A stretch of 36,689 bases of DNA from Methylophilaceae bacterium (GCA_011391175.1 JAABQZ010000012.1:1-36689), one strand, 5' to 3'. Shown: positions 1 through 9,847, numbered from the stretch's first letter. Notes: generated by a model not told the origin, from the sequence alone. Translations and numbers: made by a program.

Positions 1-190
1 CGCCACCTAAACCGCCACCTACTGCACCGCCCAATACTTCACCAGTGCTACCGCCAACCACGCCACCAACCGCTGTGCCCGCTGCAGCGCCTAAGCCGCC
101 GCCTACTGCAGTTTTAGCGTTGCTATCCGCAGCCATCGCTTGGCTAGAAAATAATAGAATTGCTAATAATGAACTGTTAACTAACTTCAT
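1..190 (-). CDS. glycine-zipper envelope protein, 5' part (cut by window edge)
   Basis: The first 63 codons of a minus-strand gene are present; the rest lies outside the window. The translation begins MKLVNSSLLAILLFSSQAMA, a clear signal peptide with an AMA cleavage site, so the mature protein is exported. After it comes a Gly/Ala/Val-rich stretch with GGG, GAAAG, GGVVGG and GGAVGGG spacing, typical of glycine-zipper outer-membrane or periplasmic proteins whose small residues pack helices. A ribosome site GAGGAAAG precedes the ATG by a normal distance. Function cannot be named from this fragment. The upstream spacer to metG contains a perfect palindrome (276-303). Confidence 0.75.
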   Translation of the reverse strand, partial: MKLVNSSLLAILLFSSQAMAADSNAKTAVGGGLGAAAGTAVGGVVGGSTGEVLGGAVGGGLGG

Positions 191-275
191 TGAGTCTTTC
201 CTCTTTGTAAAAAATATGTTTTAGTACTTGCACTGTACAAGATGTTAAAAATCCACAACATCAGGTAGCGCTGAT

Positions 276-303
276 ATCAATGTAAGAAAATTCTTACATT
301 GAT
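276..303. promoter_or_regulatory. 28-bp perfect palindrome between metG and the glycine-zipper gene
   Basis: Two 13-base arms (ATCAATGTAAGAA and its exact reverse complement) flank a 2-base AA centre. It begins 33 bases past the metG stop and lies about 85 bases upstream of the glycine-zipper start. No T-run follows on the minus strand, so it is a poor intrinsic terminator and fits a dimeric-regulator operator better. The binding protein is unknown. Confidence 0.5.
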
Positions 304-335
304 CAAGATGACTACTTGCTTATCAATACGTCAGG

Positions 336-2444
336 TTACTTAACGCGCATACCTAGCTGTGCGCCTACATCGGGGGATAAAATAAAAGGGCCACCATTAT
401 CATCACTGGCCGCCAGCACCATACCTTCACTCATGCCAAATTTCATTTTACGTGGTGCTAAATTGGCCACCATGACAGTTAGGCGGCCTTTTAAAGTTTC
501 AGGATCGTAAGCAGATTTAATACCCGCAAATACTTGGCGCGTCGTAGCGTCGCCTATATCCAACGTGAGTTTGAGTAATTTTTCCGCGCCTTCTACATGC
601 TCGGCATTTACAATCTTGGCGATGCGTAAATCTACTTTGGTAAAGTCATCAATACTGATATACGAGCCTTCAGCAGCATCGCTAGCAGCCAATACTGGTG
701 CGGCGGCCGGCGATGCCGTTTTAATGACTGCAGGTGTGGGTGCTAAATTTTCTTTATTGGCCTCTGTCATGGCTTCAATCGCTTTGGGGTCTATACGGGT
801 AATCAAGTGATTATATGCAGAAATTTTTTCTGGGGCGAATTGTAAGTCATTCCACAGATAGTTTCTTGGCTCGCAAAATAATACAGCGACTTTCTGCGAG
901 ACTTCAGGTAGCACAGGAGTCAGATAAATTGTTAAGACTCTGAAAGCTTTAAGTGCATCGCTACAAACAGCATGTAACTTAGACCCTATTTGATGTTGAT
1001 TAGAATCTTTAGCGAGAACCCAAGGTGCCATTTCGTTAACATACTCGTTAACATAATCGGTTACACGCATAATTTCTCGAAGCGCGCGTCCATAGTCTCT
1101 AGCCTCATAATATTCGGCTATCTCTTCAATACTACCTAAAGTAACCATGGTGGCTTTTGCAGTTTCATTGATTCTATTCAGATCGGTATCTAAAATTTTC
1201 CCATCAAAATATTTACTAATAAATCCCGCTGTTCGGCTGGCAATATTGATGTACTTACCCACCAAATCGCTATTGACGCGCGCGACAAAATCCTCCAAAT
1301 TTAGGTCAATATCTTCCATCGTGCTATTCAATTTAGCTGCGTAGTAATAGCGCAAATATTCAGGATTTTTGATATGGTCTAAATAGCTGCGCGCAGTGAT
1401 AAACGTGCCACGCGATTTGCTCATTTTTTCGCCGTTTACAGTTAAAAAACCGTGTGCAAAAATCTGCGTAGGTTTGCGATAGCCACTGTACTCAAGGGTT
1501 GCAGGCCAAAATAGCGCATGAAAATACAGAATATCTTTACCGATAAAATGGTAAAGCTCGGTGGTTGAATCTTGCTTCCAATACTCGTCAAAACTCATTC
1601 TTCGTGACTCAGGCAATTCGCCCGCATCAACTTTACGATTTGTATCTTCCACAAGCCTCTTGAAACTTGCCATATAGCCGATTGGCGCATCTAGCCACAC
1701 ATAAAAGTATTTGCCTGGCGCATCTGGAATCTCGAAGCCAAAATAGGGCGCATCGCGTGAAATATCCCAATCGTTTAGGCCATTCTCAAACCACTCACCC
1801 ATCTTGTTGGCGGCCTCGCCTTGAAGCGTTCCGCTTCTTGTCCAAGTTTTTAAAAAATCCTCACATTCACTTAGTTTAAAAAAGTAATGCTCAGTTTCTT
1901 TACGGATTGGCGCTGCGCCAGAAACCGCTGAATATGCGTTAATCAACTCAGTTGGGTTATAGGTTGCACCGCACACCTCACAGTTATCGCCATATTGGTC
2001 TTTGGCGTGGCATTTCGGGCATTCGCCTTTAATAAAGCGGTCTGGCAAGAACATGTTTTTAACAGGGTCGTAAAACTGTTCGATGGTTTTAGTGGCAATT
2101 TTGCCGTTGGCTTTGAGCTTTTTATAAATCGTTTGTGAAAGCTCTTTATTCTCTGGCGCATTGGTTGAATAGTAATTATCGAACTCTACCAAGAACTCTT
2201 TAAAGTCTGCGCTATGCTCCTTGTGTACCGCATCAATCAAAGCTTCTGGCGTAATGCCTTCTTTTTGCGCACGCAACATAATCGGCGTACCATGCGTATC
2301 ATCCGCACACACATAATGCACGGTATGCCCCTGCATTTTTTGAAAGCGTACCCAAATATCCGTTTGAATATATTCAACCAAATGACCAAGGTGGATGCTG
2401 CCGTTGGCGTAAGGCAGTGCGGAAGTAACCAGTATTTTTCTCAT
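336..2444 (-). CDS. metG: methionyl-tRNA synthetase
   Basis: Charges tRNA-Met with methionine in the cytoplasm. The 702-residue protein has the class I HIGH signature as HLGH (residues 18-21), two zinc-binding CxxC pairs (142-145 and 155-158), and KMSKS at 340-344. The C-terminal ~110 residues (from about [18 protein letters not shown]) form the EMAP/Trbp111-like tRNA-binding domain that marks the long dimeric MetG type. Before it is an Ala/Pro-rich linker around 610-635. Length and domain order match the family. The gene is divergent from apbC, with 60 bases between the starts, an arrangement common in betaproteobacteria. No strong ribosome site is visible. Confidence 0.98.
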   Translation of the reverse strand: MRKILVTSALPYANGSIHLGHLVEYIQTDIWVRFQKMQGHTVHYVCADDTHGTPIMLRAQKEGITPEALIDAVHKEHSADFKEFLVEFDNYYSTNAPENKELSQTIYKKLKANGKIATKTIEQFYDPVKNMFLPDRFIKGECPKCHAKDQYGDNCEVCGATYNPTELINAYSAVSGAAPIRKETEHYFFKLSECEDFLKTWTRSGTLQGEAANKMGEWFENGLNDWDISRDAPYFGFEIPDAPGKYFYVWLDAPIGYMASFKRLVEDTNRKVDAGELPESRRMSFDEYWKQDSTTELYHFIGKDILYFHALFWPATLEYSGYRKPTQIFAHGFLTVNGEKMSKSRGTFITARSYLDHIKNPEYLRYYYAAKLNSTMEDIDLNLEDFVARVNSDLVGKYINIASRTAGFISKYFDGKILDTDLNRINETAKATMVTLGSIEEIAEYYEARDYGRALREIMRVTDYVNEYVNEMAPWVLAKDSNQHQIGSKLHAVCSDALKAFRVLTIYLTPVLPEVSQKVAVLFCEPRNYLWNDLQFAPEKISAYNHLITRIDPKAIEAMTEANKENLAPTPAVIKTASPAAAPVLAASDAAEGSYISIDDFTKVDLRIAKIVNAEHVEGAEKLLKLTLDIGDATTRQVFAGIKSAYDPETLKGRLTVMVANLAPRKMKFGMSEGMVLAASDDNGGPFILSPDVGAQLGMRVK

Positions 2445-2504
2445 AAGCGCTATTTTAACAAATCAAGCTGTTAAAATGGCGTTTTGTTTGAAATAGAATT
2501 GATA

Positions 2505-3593
2505 ATGGCCATTACCCAAGAAATCATCCAAAGCGCGCTTAAAAACATCATTGACCCTAATACGGGCAGGGATTTTATCAGTGGTAAATCCGCCAGAAAT
2601 ATTCAAATAAATGGCAGTGATGTGAGCGTAGACATTGTGCTGGGCTATCCTGCTAAAAGTGTAATGACTGGCGTAAAAACGTTGATAGAAAATGGCTTGC
2701 AAGGCATTGCAGACGTTGGCAAAGTGACGGTAAATATTGGCAGCCGCATTGCAGCGCATAAGGCTCAGCAAGGCGTGACGCTACTGCCAAACGTGAAAAA
2801 CATTATCGCAGTGGCATCGGGCAAAGGGGGTGTGGGCAAATCTACAACTAGTGTGAATTTAGCTTTAGCGCTGGCAGCAGAAGGCGCTACGGTGGGTTTG
2901 CTAGATGCCGATATTTACGGCCCTAGCCAACCGCAAATGCTGGGCATTAGTGGTCGCCCAGAAAGTAGCGATGGCAAAAGTATGGAGCCCATGTTGGCGC
3001 ACGGCATACAAGCCATGAGCATTGGCTTTTTGGTAGATACCGATACGCCCATGGTGTGGCGTGGCCCAATGGTCACTGGCGCACTGGAGCAGTTGTTGCG
3101 TGACACTAAGTGGCGCGATTTGGATTATTTAATCATTGATTTACCACCCGGCACGGGCGACATCCAACTGACGTTAGCGCAAAAAATCCCTGTCACTGGC
3201 GCAATTATTGTCACCACACCGCAAGATATCGCACTATTAGATGCGCGTAAAGGTTTGAAAATGTTTGAGAAAGTCGGCATCCCGATTTTGGGCATTGTCG
3301 AAAATATGAGCACGCATATATGCAGCAATTGCGGCCATGAAGAGCACATATTTGGCGCTGGTGGTGGCCAAAAAATGTGTGATGACTACCAAGTAGATTT
3401 GCTGGGATCATTGCCACTAGACATGAGCATCCGCGTACTGACTGATGGTGGAAAACCGACCGTGATTGCTGAACCTGATTCTAAAATCGCCAGCATTTAC
3501 AAAGAAATCGCCCGCAAAGCAGCCATTAAAATCGCCAATGCTGGGCTAGACCACAGTAGCAAATTTCCGAATATTGTGATTCAGAATACTTAA
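2505..3593 (+). CDS. apbC: Mrp/ApbC iron-sulfur cluster carrier ATPase
   Basis: P-loop ATPase that binds and transfers Fe-S clusters to apo-proteins. The N-terminal ~90 residues form the DUF59/MIP18-like domain. Then come the deviant Walker A GKGGVGKST (about 106-114), the switch region DADIYGPSQ, and the cluster-binding CSNC (C273, C276). The reading frame extends upstream to a TTG at 2484, but the ATG at 2505 gives the family-typical MAITQEII start and 362 residues, so it was chosen; its ribosome site is weak. It is divergent from metG and convergent with pgl. A hairpin repeat copy lies just past its stop. Confidence 0.95.
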   Translation: MAITQEIIQSALKNIIDPNTGRDFISGKSARNIQINGSDVSVDIVLGYPAKSVMTGVKTLIENGLQGIADVGKVTVNIGSRIAAHKAQQGVTLLPNVKNIIAVASGKGGVGKSTTSVNLALALAAEGATVGLLDADIYGPSQPQMLGISGRPESSDGKSMEPMLAHGIQAMSIGFLVDTDTPMVWRGPMVTGALEQLLRDTKWRDLDYLIIDLPPGTGDIQLTLAQKIPVTGAIIVTTPQDIALLDARKGLKMFEKVGIPILGIVENMSTHICSNCGHEEHIFGAGGGQKMCDDYQVDLLGSLPLDMSIRVLTDGGKPTVIAEPDSKIASIYKEIARKAAIKIANAGLDHSSKFPNIVIQNT

Positions 3594-3611
3594 GCATTAC
3601 AAATAAAAATT

Positions 3612-3644
3612 CCCTGCGGGCCAATATCCATCAGGCTTGCAGGG
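3612..3644 (+). repeat. dispersed hairpin repeat, copy 1
   Basis: Arms CCCTGCGGGCC and GGCTTGCAGGG flank the loop AATATCCATCA. The two arm changes give G-U pairs, so the RNA stem stays fully paired. It lies between the convergent apbC and pgl genes. On the minus strand the hairpin is followed by AATTTTTATTT, so this copy could also end pgl transcription. Same element as at 5311, 9881, 25556 and 28905. Confidence 0.85.
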
Positions 3645-3659
3645 TATTAATTTTAAAGC

Positions 3660-4343
3660 TTATCTTAGTTCCACATCATAACAATACACATCTACACCGC
3701 ACGCGGGCGTGATTAAGGTTGCTGGTATATCCACACATTTGCGCCAGTTATCGACAGCTTCTTGCTTACTTTGGCCTGTTACTAAAAACATGGCTGCGTT
3801 GGTATTGTTTAAACGATTTTGGCTCATGGTCACCCGTTCAGCAGGCGGCTTAGGCGAGTTGAACACGGGTACTGCATCTGCACTATTATCTACTACATGA
3901 CCCGGAAACAGGCTTGCGGTATGGCCATCTTCACCCAACCCAAACAGCACTAAATCAAACGTGGGGACATTAGCTAAAGTTTTTGCATAGGCTTTTGCGC
4001 CTTCCACTGGCCCTAGCTCGGACGGAATAGCATGAATTTGGCTTTGGGGGATGGTTACGTGACTTAACCACACTTGTTCCACCATCAAGCTATTGCGGTC
4101 TTCATGGCCTACTGGCAAGCAACGGTCGTCGTTAATGTAAATATGCCATTTAGACCAGTCGGTAGGCATATCACGCAACAAACGGTAAATGGCGCGCGGT
4201 GTGCTGCCGCCTGCTAGTACAATCGAAAACGCACCTTTTTCTGCAATAGAGATTGCAGCATGGTTCATAATCACATCGCACACAATGTGGCGTAACGATT
4301 CAATACTGTCGAACAAATTCCAGCGTATATTTTTTGAGTGCAT
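3660..4343 (-). CDS. pgl: 6-phosphogluconolactonase
   Basis: Hydrolyses 6-phosphogluconolactone made by Zwf to 6-phosphogluconate in the oxidative pentose-phosphate branch. In ribulose-monophosphate methylotrophs this is part of cyclic formaldehyde oxidation. Visible family motifs are VLAGGSTPRAIYRLL near the N-terminus, NDDRCLP, and LFGLGEDGHTASLFPG, as in DevB/SOL-type lactonases. The open frame reaches a TTG at 4409, but the ATG at 4343 gives a standard 227-residue protein, so the longer version is probably an over-extension. It is transcribed divergently from the dienelactone hydrolase gene, and its metabolic partner zwf is one gene away on the other strand. Confidence 0.93.
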   Translation of the reverse strand: MHSKNIRWNLFDSIESLRHIVCDVIMNHAAISIAEKGAFSIVLAGGSTPRAIYRLLRDMPTDWSKWHIYINDDRCLPVGHEDRNSLMVEQVWLSHVTIPQSQIHAIPSELGPVEGAKAYAKTLANVPTFDLVLFGLGEDGHTASLFPGHVVDNSADAVPVFNSPKPPAERVTMSQNRLNNTNAAMFLVTGQSKQEAVDNWRKCVDIPATLITPACGVDVYCYDVELR

Positions 4344-4500
4344 AATCTTTAAAAAGTGAGAATAAATCGGTGAAAAAAATTTGCGCGTATTTGACCCTAT
4401 TTTACGCAAATTGTCATGCTTTTTATGCTTTTTGTGGCATAACTATTTTGCGTTAACCCGCCCATGCATTATTATATCGGGTTAAGTAAAAGGATAAAAT

Positions 4501-5292
4501 ATGCTGATTAAAGATGGTGAAGTTGTAAAGATTAACACCCCAACTGGCGACATGAATGCACATATTTTTCGCCCAGTTGCTCCTGGTAAATATCCTGCGG
4601 TTTTAATGTATTCAGAAATTTTTCAAGTGACTGGTCCAATCCGCCGCACAGCCGCAATGTTAGCTGGGCACGGCTTTATTGTGGCTTGTCCGGAGATTTA
4701 CCACGAGCTAGAACCTGCTGGCACTGTGTTAGCTTATGACACTGACGGTACAGAGCGCGGCAATGCACACAAAATCACCAAAGAACTTTCGTCTTATGAC
4801 AACGATGCTAAAGCAGTATTAGCATATTTAGCCTCACGCGAAGATTGCACAGGCAGGCTGGGTGTGATGGGTATTTGCATAGGCGGTCATTTGGCGTTTC
4901 GCGCCGCCATGAACCCAGAAGTATTAGCGGCCGTGTGTTTTTATGCCACCGATATTCACAAAAAATCTTTAGGGTTAGGGAAAAATGATAACTCGCTGGA
5001 ACGTGCTGGCGAAATTAAAGGTGAGCTGCTGCATATTTGGGGCAAACAAGACCCGCATGTGCCACTAGAGGGTCGCAACATGATTAAAGCACGCTTGGAC
5101 GAAGTGGGTACGCGCTACACTTGGCACGAATTTAACGGCCAACACGCTTTTATGCGCGACGAAGGCCATCGTTATGACCCTGAGTTGGCTCTACAAAGCT
5201 GGAACTTATTGCTTGCGCTATTCCACCGTCGCTTGGGTTACGGCGATTTGGATATACAAGCAGATGGTGCGGCCGCAGAAGCGCGACACTAG
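4501..5292 (+). CDS. dienelactone hydrolase family protein
   Basis: An alpha/beta-hydrolase of the DLH family, 263 residues. The cysteine nucleophile sits in GICIGG (C126), with the acid in GKQDPHV (D184) and the histidine in NGQHAF (H215), giving a Cys-Asp-His triad in the family's usual order. YSEIFQ near residue 38 corresponds to the conserved Glu region of DLHs. There is no signal peptide, so it is cytoplasmic. The ribosome site AAGGA precedes the ATG. The position between pgl and zwf suggests co-location with sugar-phosphate genes but does not define a substrate; many such proteins are not true dienelactone hydrolases. Confidence 0.88.
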   Translation: MLIKDGEVVKINTPTGDMNAHIFRPVAPGKYPAVLMYSEIFQVTGPIRRTAAMLAGHGFIVACPEIYHELEPAGTVLAYDTDGTERGNAHKITKELSSYDNDAKAVLAYLASREDCTGRLGVMGICIGGHLAFRAAMNPEVLAAVCFYATDIHKKSLGLGKNDNSLERAGEIKGELLHIWGKQDPHVPLEGRNMIKARLDEVGTRYTWHEFNGQHAFMRDEGHRYDPELALQSWNLLLALFHRRLGYGDLDIQADGAAAEARH

Positions 5293-5310
5293 CAGGTATT
5301 AGCAAGCATG

Positions 5311-5343
5311 CTCTGCAAGCCAATATTGATGAGGCTTATAGGG
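5311..5343 (+). repeat. dispersed hairpin repeat, copy 2
   Basis: Arms CTCTGCAAGCC and GGCTTATAGGG flank the loop AATATTGATGA, in the short gap between the dienelactone hydrolase gene and zwf. The stem has one mismatch plus G-U pairs, and the loop differs from the consensus at two internal positions, making this one of the more diverged copies. Confidence 0.8.
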
Positions 5344-5382
5344 CAGCTTAAAATGCAATGTACAATATTTTAAAGGTAATAC

Positions 5383-6888
5383 ATGACCAAAATGATTGAT
5401 CCCTCTACCCTCGTATTATTCGGTGCGAGCGGTAACTTATCACGCGTTAAACTGATGCCTGGCTTATTTCGTCTTGACGCAGCTGGCCGCTTACATGATG
5501 ACATGAAAATTTTGTCGGTTGGTAGAGGCGAAGTGCCTCTTGAAGCTTGGCGAGCCGACATTAAAGGCATGCTAGATGCAAAGTTCAAAGGCGGCTACGA
5601 TCAAAAGGTATACGAGCGATTCATTGCACGAAATCATTACCACGCGAATCCACCAAGCGACCCAGATGCGTTTAATAAATTGCGCGATAAGCTTGCGGAC
5701 GAGCGTGTGTTTCCACAAAACTTGGCTTACTTTTTATCCGTTCGTCCAACTGACTTTGCAACCATTGTTGAGCAATTAGCTGGTGTTGGACTAGTGGATG
5801 AAACCAATTATTGGCGCCGCGTGTTAATTGAAAAACCATTTGGTACAGATTTACCAAGCGCACAAGCGCTGCAAGCTGCACTCACTAAGCATCTTAAAGA
5901 AAGTCAGATTTACCGGATTGACCACTATTTGGGTAAATCTGCCGTTCAAAACGTTATGCTGACACGCTTTACCAATGCGATACTAGAGCCGCTATGGAAC
6001 AACGAGTATATCGACCATGTGCAAATCACCAACAATGAAACATTAGGCGTGGGCGACCGCACTACTTTCTACGATGCTACAGGTGCACTACGGGATATGT
6101 TTCAAAGCCATTTATTGCAAACATTGGCGATGGTGGCGATGGAAAAACCGAAAGATCTGCAACCGGAAAGCATCCGTGCCGAGAAAATCAAATTACTTGA
6201 ATCGATTCGTCCAATCGACGTGAGTAATATGGATAAACAGGCCTTCCGTGCGCAATATGCTGCTGGCCGTGTGTGTGTTGGTGACGGGCATGGTGAAAAT
6301 GTGCCTGGCTACCTAGAAGAACTTAAGCGTGATGGAGTGGATGCTAGTAATACTGAAACTTATGCTGCAGCGAAATTGTTTATCGACAACCCTCGCTGGA
6401 AAGGCGTCCCCTTCTATGTGCGCACCGCAAAACGCATGCATGAAGGCAACACCGCTATCGCTGTTCGCTTTAAAAAAGCGCCCATGTTACTCAACGATAA
6501 TCAACATCAAAACTGGCTTATTATTAATATACAGCCACGCGAATGCATCAAAATAGAAATTGAATCTAAAATTCCAGGGTTGGATATTGCCACGCGCACA
6601 ATCAGTGTCGATGCGCCTCAGCGCCAAGCAGATGATGAAAGCATAGACTCTTATGAAACCCTATTACTTAATTTGATGGCTGGTGATGCTTCTCAATACT
6701 TACATATCAATGAAGTGTTGGCACAATGGCGTTTAGTAGACCCGATTGTGAAAACATGGGCTAGCGACACCCGAGCAGTTCATCAATATATAGCTGGTAG
6801 CCGCGATCCGTTGGAGTCAAAAGTAATCTTTGAAAATGAAGACCAATTTTGGCGTTATAGCATTGAACTGGGTGGCGACAAGCACTAA
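5383..6888 (+). CDS. zwf: glucose-6-phosphate 1-dehydrogenase
   Basis: Oxidises glucose-6-phosphate to 6-phosphogluconolactone with NAD(P)+. The N-terminal Rossmann fingerprint is FGASGNLSRVKLMP; the usual Asp after Gly is Asn here. EKPFG (150-154) and the active-site RIDHYLGK (178-185) are intact, and length (501) and C-terminal fold sequence are typical. An AAAGGT ribosome site precedes the ATG; the Met four codons in is a weaker alternative start. With pgl nearby it supplies the oxidative hexose branch that obligate RuMP methylotrophs use to dissimilate formaldehyde. Confidence 0.96.
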   Translation: MTKMIDPSTLVLFGASGNLSRVKLMPGLFRLDAAGRLHDDMKILSVGRGEVPLEAWRADIKGMLDAKFKGGYDQKVYERFIARNHYHANPPSDPDAFNKLRDKLADERVFPQNLAYFLSVRPTDFATIVEQLAGVGLVDETNYWRRVLIEKPFGTDLPSAQALQAALTKHLKESQIYRIDHYLGKSAVQNVMLTRFTNAILEPLWNNEYIDHVQITNNETLGVGDRTTFYDATGALRDMFQSHLLQTLAMVAMEKPKDLQPESIRAEKIKLLESIRPIDVSNMDKQAFRAQYAAGRVCVGDGHGENVPGYLEELKRDGVDASNTETYAAAKLFIDNPRWKGVPFYVRTAKRMHEGNTAIAVRFKKAPMLLNDNQHQNWLIINIQPRECIKIEIESKIPGLDIATRTISVDAPQRQADDESIDSYETLLLNLMAGDASQYLHINEVLAQWRLVDPIVKTWASDTRAVHQYIAGSRDPLESKVIFENEDQFWRYSIELGGDKH

Positions 6889-6922
6889 AATTTAGCTAAA
6901 ATTTTTTATCACACATTTAAAC

Positions 6923-6983
6923 AATGCACTTTATAATGCGCAATCTAGTGAAGGTTGTGAATTATTAAAGTGCATTATTTTTT
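6923..6983 (+). terminator. long-loop inverted repeat with T-run, zwf-dcd spacer
   Basis: AATGCACTTTA (6923-6933) pairs exactly with TAAAGTGCATT (6966-6976), followed by A and six Ts. The ~32-base loop has some inner complementarity (TAAT with ATTA). It could terminate zwf transcription or act as a structured leader or attenuator 33 bases before dcd. The long loop makes a classical intrinsic terminator less certain. Confidence 0.45.
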
Positions 6984-7016
6984 ATTGTAAAGTACAGATT
7001 AAAAGAGCATAAAACC

Positions 7017-7592
7017 ATGAGTATTAAATCGGATAAATGGATACGCCGAATGGCGGAGCAACACGGCATGATAGAGCCGTTCGAGCCCAATCAAGTCAAG
7101 ATGAATGCTGAAGGTCAACGCATGGTGTCTTACGGCACCTCAAGTTACGGTTATGATATTCGCTGCAGTAAAGAGTTTAAGCTGTTTACCAACTTAAACA
7201 GCACCATTGTAGACCCAAAAAACTTCGACCCAAATTCGTTTGTGGAAGTAAATGCCGATTTCTGCATCATTCCACCTAATTCTTTCGCGCTTGCCCGCAC
7301 AGTTGAATATTTCCGCATTCCACGTAATGTACTCACTATTTGTTTAGGCAAATCAACTTATGCACGTTGCGGCATTATTGTGAACGTCACCCCGTTTGAG
7401 CCGGAATGGGAAGGTTATGTGACGCTCGAGTTTAGCAATACAACGCCTTTGCCTGCAAAAATCTATGCTAACGAAGGTTGTGCGCAAGTGCTATTTTTTG
7501 AAGCGGATGCGGATGACGTGTGCGAAACCAGTTACAAAGACCGTGGTGGAAAATATCAAGGCCAAGTCGGCGTGACGCTACCTAAGATTTAA
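7017..7592 (+). CDS. dcd: dCTP deaminase
   Basis: Deaminates dCTP to dUTP, feeding dUMP and then thymidylate synthesis. At 191 residues it matches the trimeric Dcd family. Visible motifs are the N-terminal [13 protein letters not shown], the SSYGYDIR segment, the nucleotide-binding GKSTYARCG, and the core [19 protein letters not shown] with the catalytic Glu. The C-terminus ends with GGKYQGQ-type residues that close over the triphosphate. An AAGAG ribosome site precedes the ATG. It is followed by the decarboxylase gene after 14 bases, so the two are probably co-transcribed. Its pathway partners folA and thyA are also in the window but in other operons. Confidence 0.97.
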   Translation: MSIKSDKWIRRMAEQHGMIEPFEPNQVKMNAEGQRMVSYGTSSYGYDIRCSKEFKLFTNLNSTIVDPKNFDPNSFVEVNADFCIIPPNSFALARTVEYFRIPRNVLTICLGKSTYARCGIIVNVTPFEPEWEGYVTLEFSNTTPLPAKIYANEGCAQVLFFEADADDVCETSYKDRGGKYQGQVGVTLPKI

Positions 7593-7606
7593 CCTAAGGA
7601 ATACTA

Positions 7607-9847
7607 ATGAAGTTCCGCTTTCCCGTTGTAATTATTGATGAAGACTTTAGATCTGAAAACTCTTCTGGCTTAGGCATACGCATGCTGGCCAAAGCCATCG
7701 AAGAAGAAGGTTTTGAAGTGCTGGGTGTGACCAGTTATGGCGACCTTACCTCATTCGCACAGCAACAAAGCCGCGCTTCGGCCTTTATTCTTTCTATTGA
7801 CGATAATGAGTTTATTGAGGGCAACCAAGAAGCGCTAGAAAATTTGCGCAAATTTGTCGACGAAATTCGTTATCGCAATGAAGAAATCCCCATCTTTTTG
7901 CATGGTGAAACGCGCACTTCGCGGCATATACCGAATGAAATTTTGCGCGAACTGAATGGCTTTATTCACATGTACGAAGATACGCCAGAGTTTGTGGCGC
8001 GCTACATTTTACGTGAGGCGCGTACTTATTTAGACAGCCTGCCGCCGCCGTTTTTTAAAGCATTGACTGAATACGCCGCTGATGGCTCTTATTCATGGCA
8101 TTGCCCTGGTCACTCTGGTGGCGTTGCGTTTTTAAAATCACCTGTTGGGCAAATGTTCCACCAATTTTTTGGCGAAAATATGCTACGTGCCGATGTGTGC
8201 AACGCGGTAGATGAACTCGGCCAGCTGCTAGACCATACTGGGCCTGTAGCGGCATCAGAACGCAATGCTGCGCGCATTTACAACTGCGATCATTTATATT
8301 TTGTCACCAATGGCACATCGACCAGTAATAAGATGGTATGGAACAGCACCGTTGCGCCAGGTGACGTGGTGGTGGTAGACCGCAACTGCCATAAATCTAT
8401 TTTGCATGCGATTATCATGACTGGCGCGGTGCCGGTGTTCTTAATGCCCACCCGCAACCATTTCGGCATTATTGGGCCGATTCCAAAAAGTGAATTTGAG
8501 TGGGATAACATTCAAAAGAAAATCGACCGTAATCCGTTTATTTTGGACAAAACTGCAAAACCGCGCGTGCTCACGATTACACAATCGACTTATGACGGCG
8601 TGTTGTACAACGTGGAGGAAATTAAAGACATGTTGGATGGCAAAATAGATACGCTGCATTTTGATGAAGCTTGGCTACCACACGCCACCTTCCACGATTT
8701 TTATGGTGATTATCACGCCATTGGTGAAGGCCGTCCACGTTGTAAAGAAAGCATGGTATTTTCAACACAATCTACCCACAAATTGCTGGCTGGCTTAAGC
8801 CAAGCTAGCCAAATTTTGGTACAAGATGCCGAGAATAATAAGCTAGATCGTGATGTGTTTAACGAATCTTACTTAATGCACACTTCAACCAGTCCCCAGT
8901 ATTCCATCGTTGCCAGCATTGATGTCGCTGCCGCCATGATGGAAGCACCTGGTGGCACCGCATTGGTGGAAGAAAGTTTGATGGAAGCTCTCGATTTCCG
9001 CCGCGCCATGCGCAAAGTTGATGAGGAATGGGGCGCAGAGTGGTGGTTTAAAGTTTGGGGGCCAGACGATTTAAGTGAGGAAGGCTTAGAAGAACGTGAT
9101 GCGTGGATGCTAAAAGCGGGTGAGGCTTGGCACGATTTTGGCAACTTGGCTGAAGGCTTTAACATGCTTGATCCCATTAAAGCCACCATCATCACGCCAG
9201 GCTTAGACATTAAAGGTGACTTCTCAGATAAATTTGGCATCCCTGCGGCAATTGTGACTAAATACTTGGCTGAACATGGCGTTATTGTTGAAAAAACAGG
9301 CCTGTATTCATTCTTTATTATGTTTACGATTGGTATCACAAAGGGCCGCTGGAACACGCTGGTGGCGGCTTTACAGCAATTTAAAGACGATTACGATAAG
9401 AATCAGCCACTATGGAAGGTGTTACCGGAGTTCTGCCAAAAACAACCACGTTACGAAAAGACTGGCCTACGTGACTTATGCGAACAAATTCATGCTGTTT
9501 ACAAAGCCAATGACGTCGCGCGCTTAACCACCGAGATGTATCTATCGGACATGGTACCGGCCATGAAACCGACCGATGCCTTTGCTAAAATGGCACACCG
9601 CAAGATTGACCGTGTGCCTATTGACGATCTGGAAGGCCGTGTTACTGCCGTGTTATTAACGCCCTACCCGCCTGGCATTCCACTGCTGATTCCGGGTGAG
9701 CAATTTAATAAAAAAATTGTGAATTATTTGAAATTTGCACGCGAATTTAACGAGAAATTTCCTGGGTTTGAGGCGGACAATCATGGCCTAGTAAAAAATA
9801 CAGTAGATGGTAAGGCGGTTTATTTCGTAGACTGTGTCGAGAAGTAA
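7607..9847 (+). CDS. Orn/Lys/Arg decarboxylase (PLP-dependent, wing-domain type)
   Basis: A 746-residue fold-type I basic amino acid decarboxylase. Its N-terminal flavodoxin-like wing domain (about 1-130) begins FPVVIIDEDF. The PLP core includes WHCPGHSGG, the pyridine-ring Asp in FDEAW, and the Schiff-base lysine in STHKLLAG (K392). The C-terminal domain ends with PPYPPGIPLLIPGE-like residues. The family covers AdiA, LdcC/CadA and SpeC/SpeF, and the substrate cannot be fixed by eye. No antiporter gene sits beside it, so a biosynthetic polyamine role is at least as likely as acid resistance. A good AAGGA site precedes the start, and it follows dcd by 14 bases. Confidence 0.93.
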   Translation: MKFRFPVVIIDEDFRSENSSGLGIRMLAKAIEEEGFEVLGVTSYGDLTSFAQQQSRASAFILSIDDNEFIEGNQEALENLRKFVDEIRYRNEEIPIFLHGETRTSRHIPNEILRELNGFIHMYEDTPEFVARYILREARTYLDSLPPPFFKALTEYAADGSYSWHCPGHSGGVAFLKSPVGQMFHQFFGENMLRADVCNAVDELGQLLDHTGPVAASERNAARIYNCDHLYFVTNGTSTSNKMVWNSTVAPGDVVVVDRNCHKSILHAIIMTGAVPVFLMPTRNHFGIIGPIPKSEFEWDNIQKKIDRNPFILDKTAKPRVLTITQSTYDGVLYNVEEIKDMLDGKIDTLHFDEAWLPHATFHDFYGDYHAIGEGRPRCKESMVFSTQSTHKLLAGLSQASQILVQDAENNKLDRDVFNESYLMHTSTSPQYSIVASIDVAAAMMEAPGGTALVEESLMEALDFRRAMRKVDEEWGAEWWFKVWGPDDLSEEGLEERDAWMLKAGEAWHDFGNLAEGFNMLDPIKATIITPGLDIKGDFSDKFGIPAAIVTKYLAEHGVIVEKTGLYSFFIMFTIGITKGRWNTLVAALQQFKDDYDKNQPLWKVLPEFCQKQPRYEKTGLRDLCEQIHAVYKANDVARLTTEMYLSDMVPAMKPTDAFAKMAHRKIDRVPIDDLEGRVTAVLLTPYPPGIPLLIPGEQFNKKIVNYLKFAREFNEKFPGFEADNHGLVKNTVDGKAVYFVDCVEK

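Noticed and set aside
8869-9357. 162-residue minus-strand frame
   Set aside because: It lies wholly antisense to the decarboxylase gene, is Ser/Met-rich and low in complexity, and has no domain; a shadow frame.
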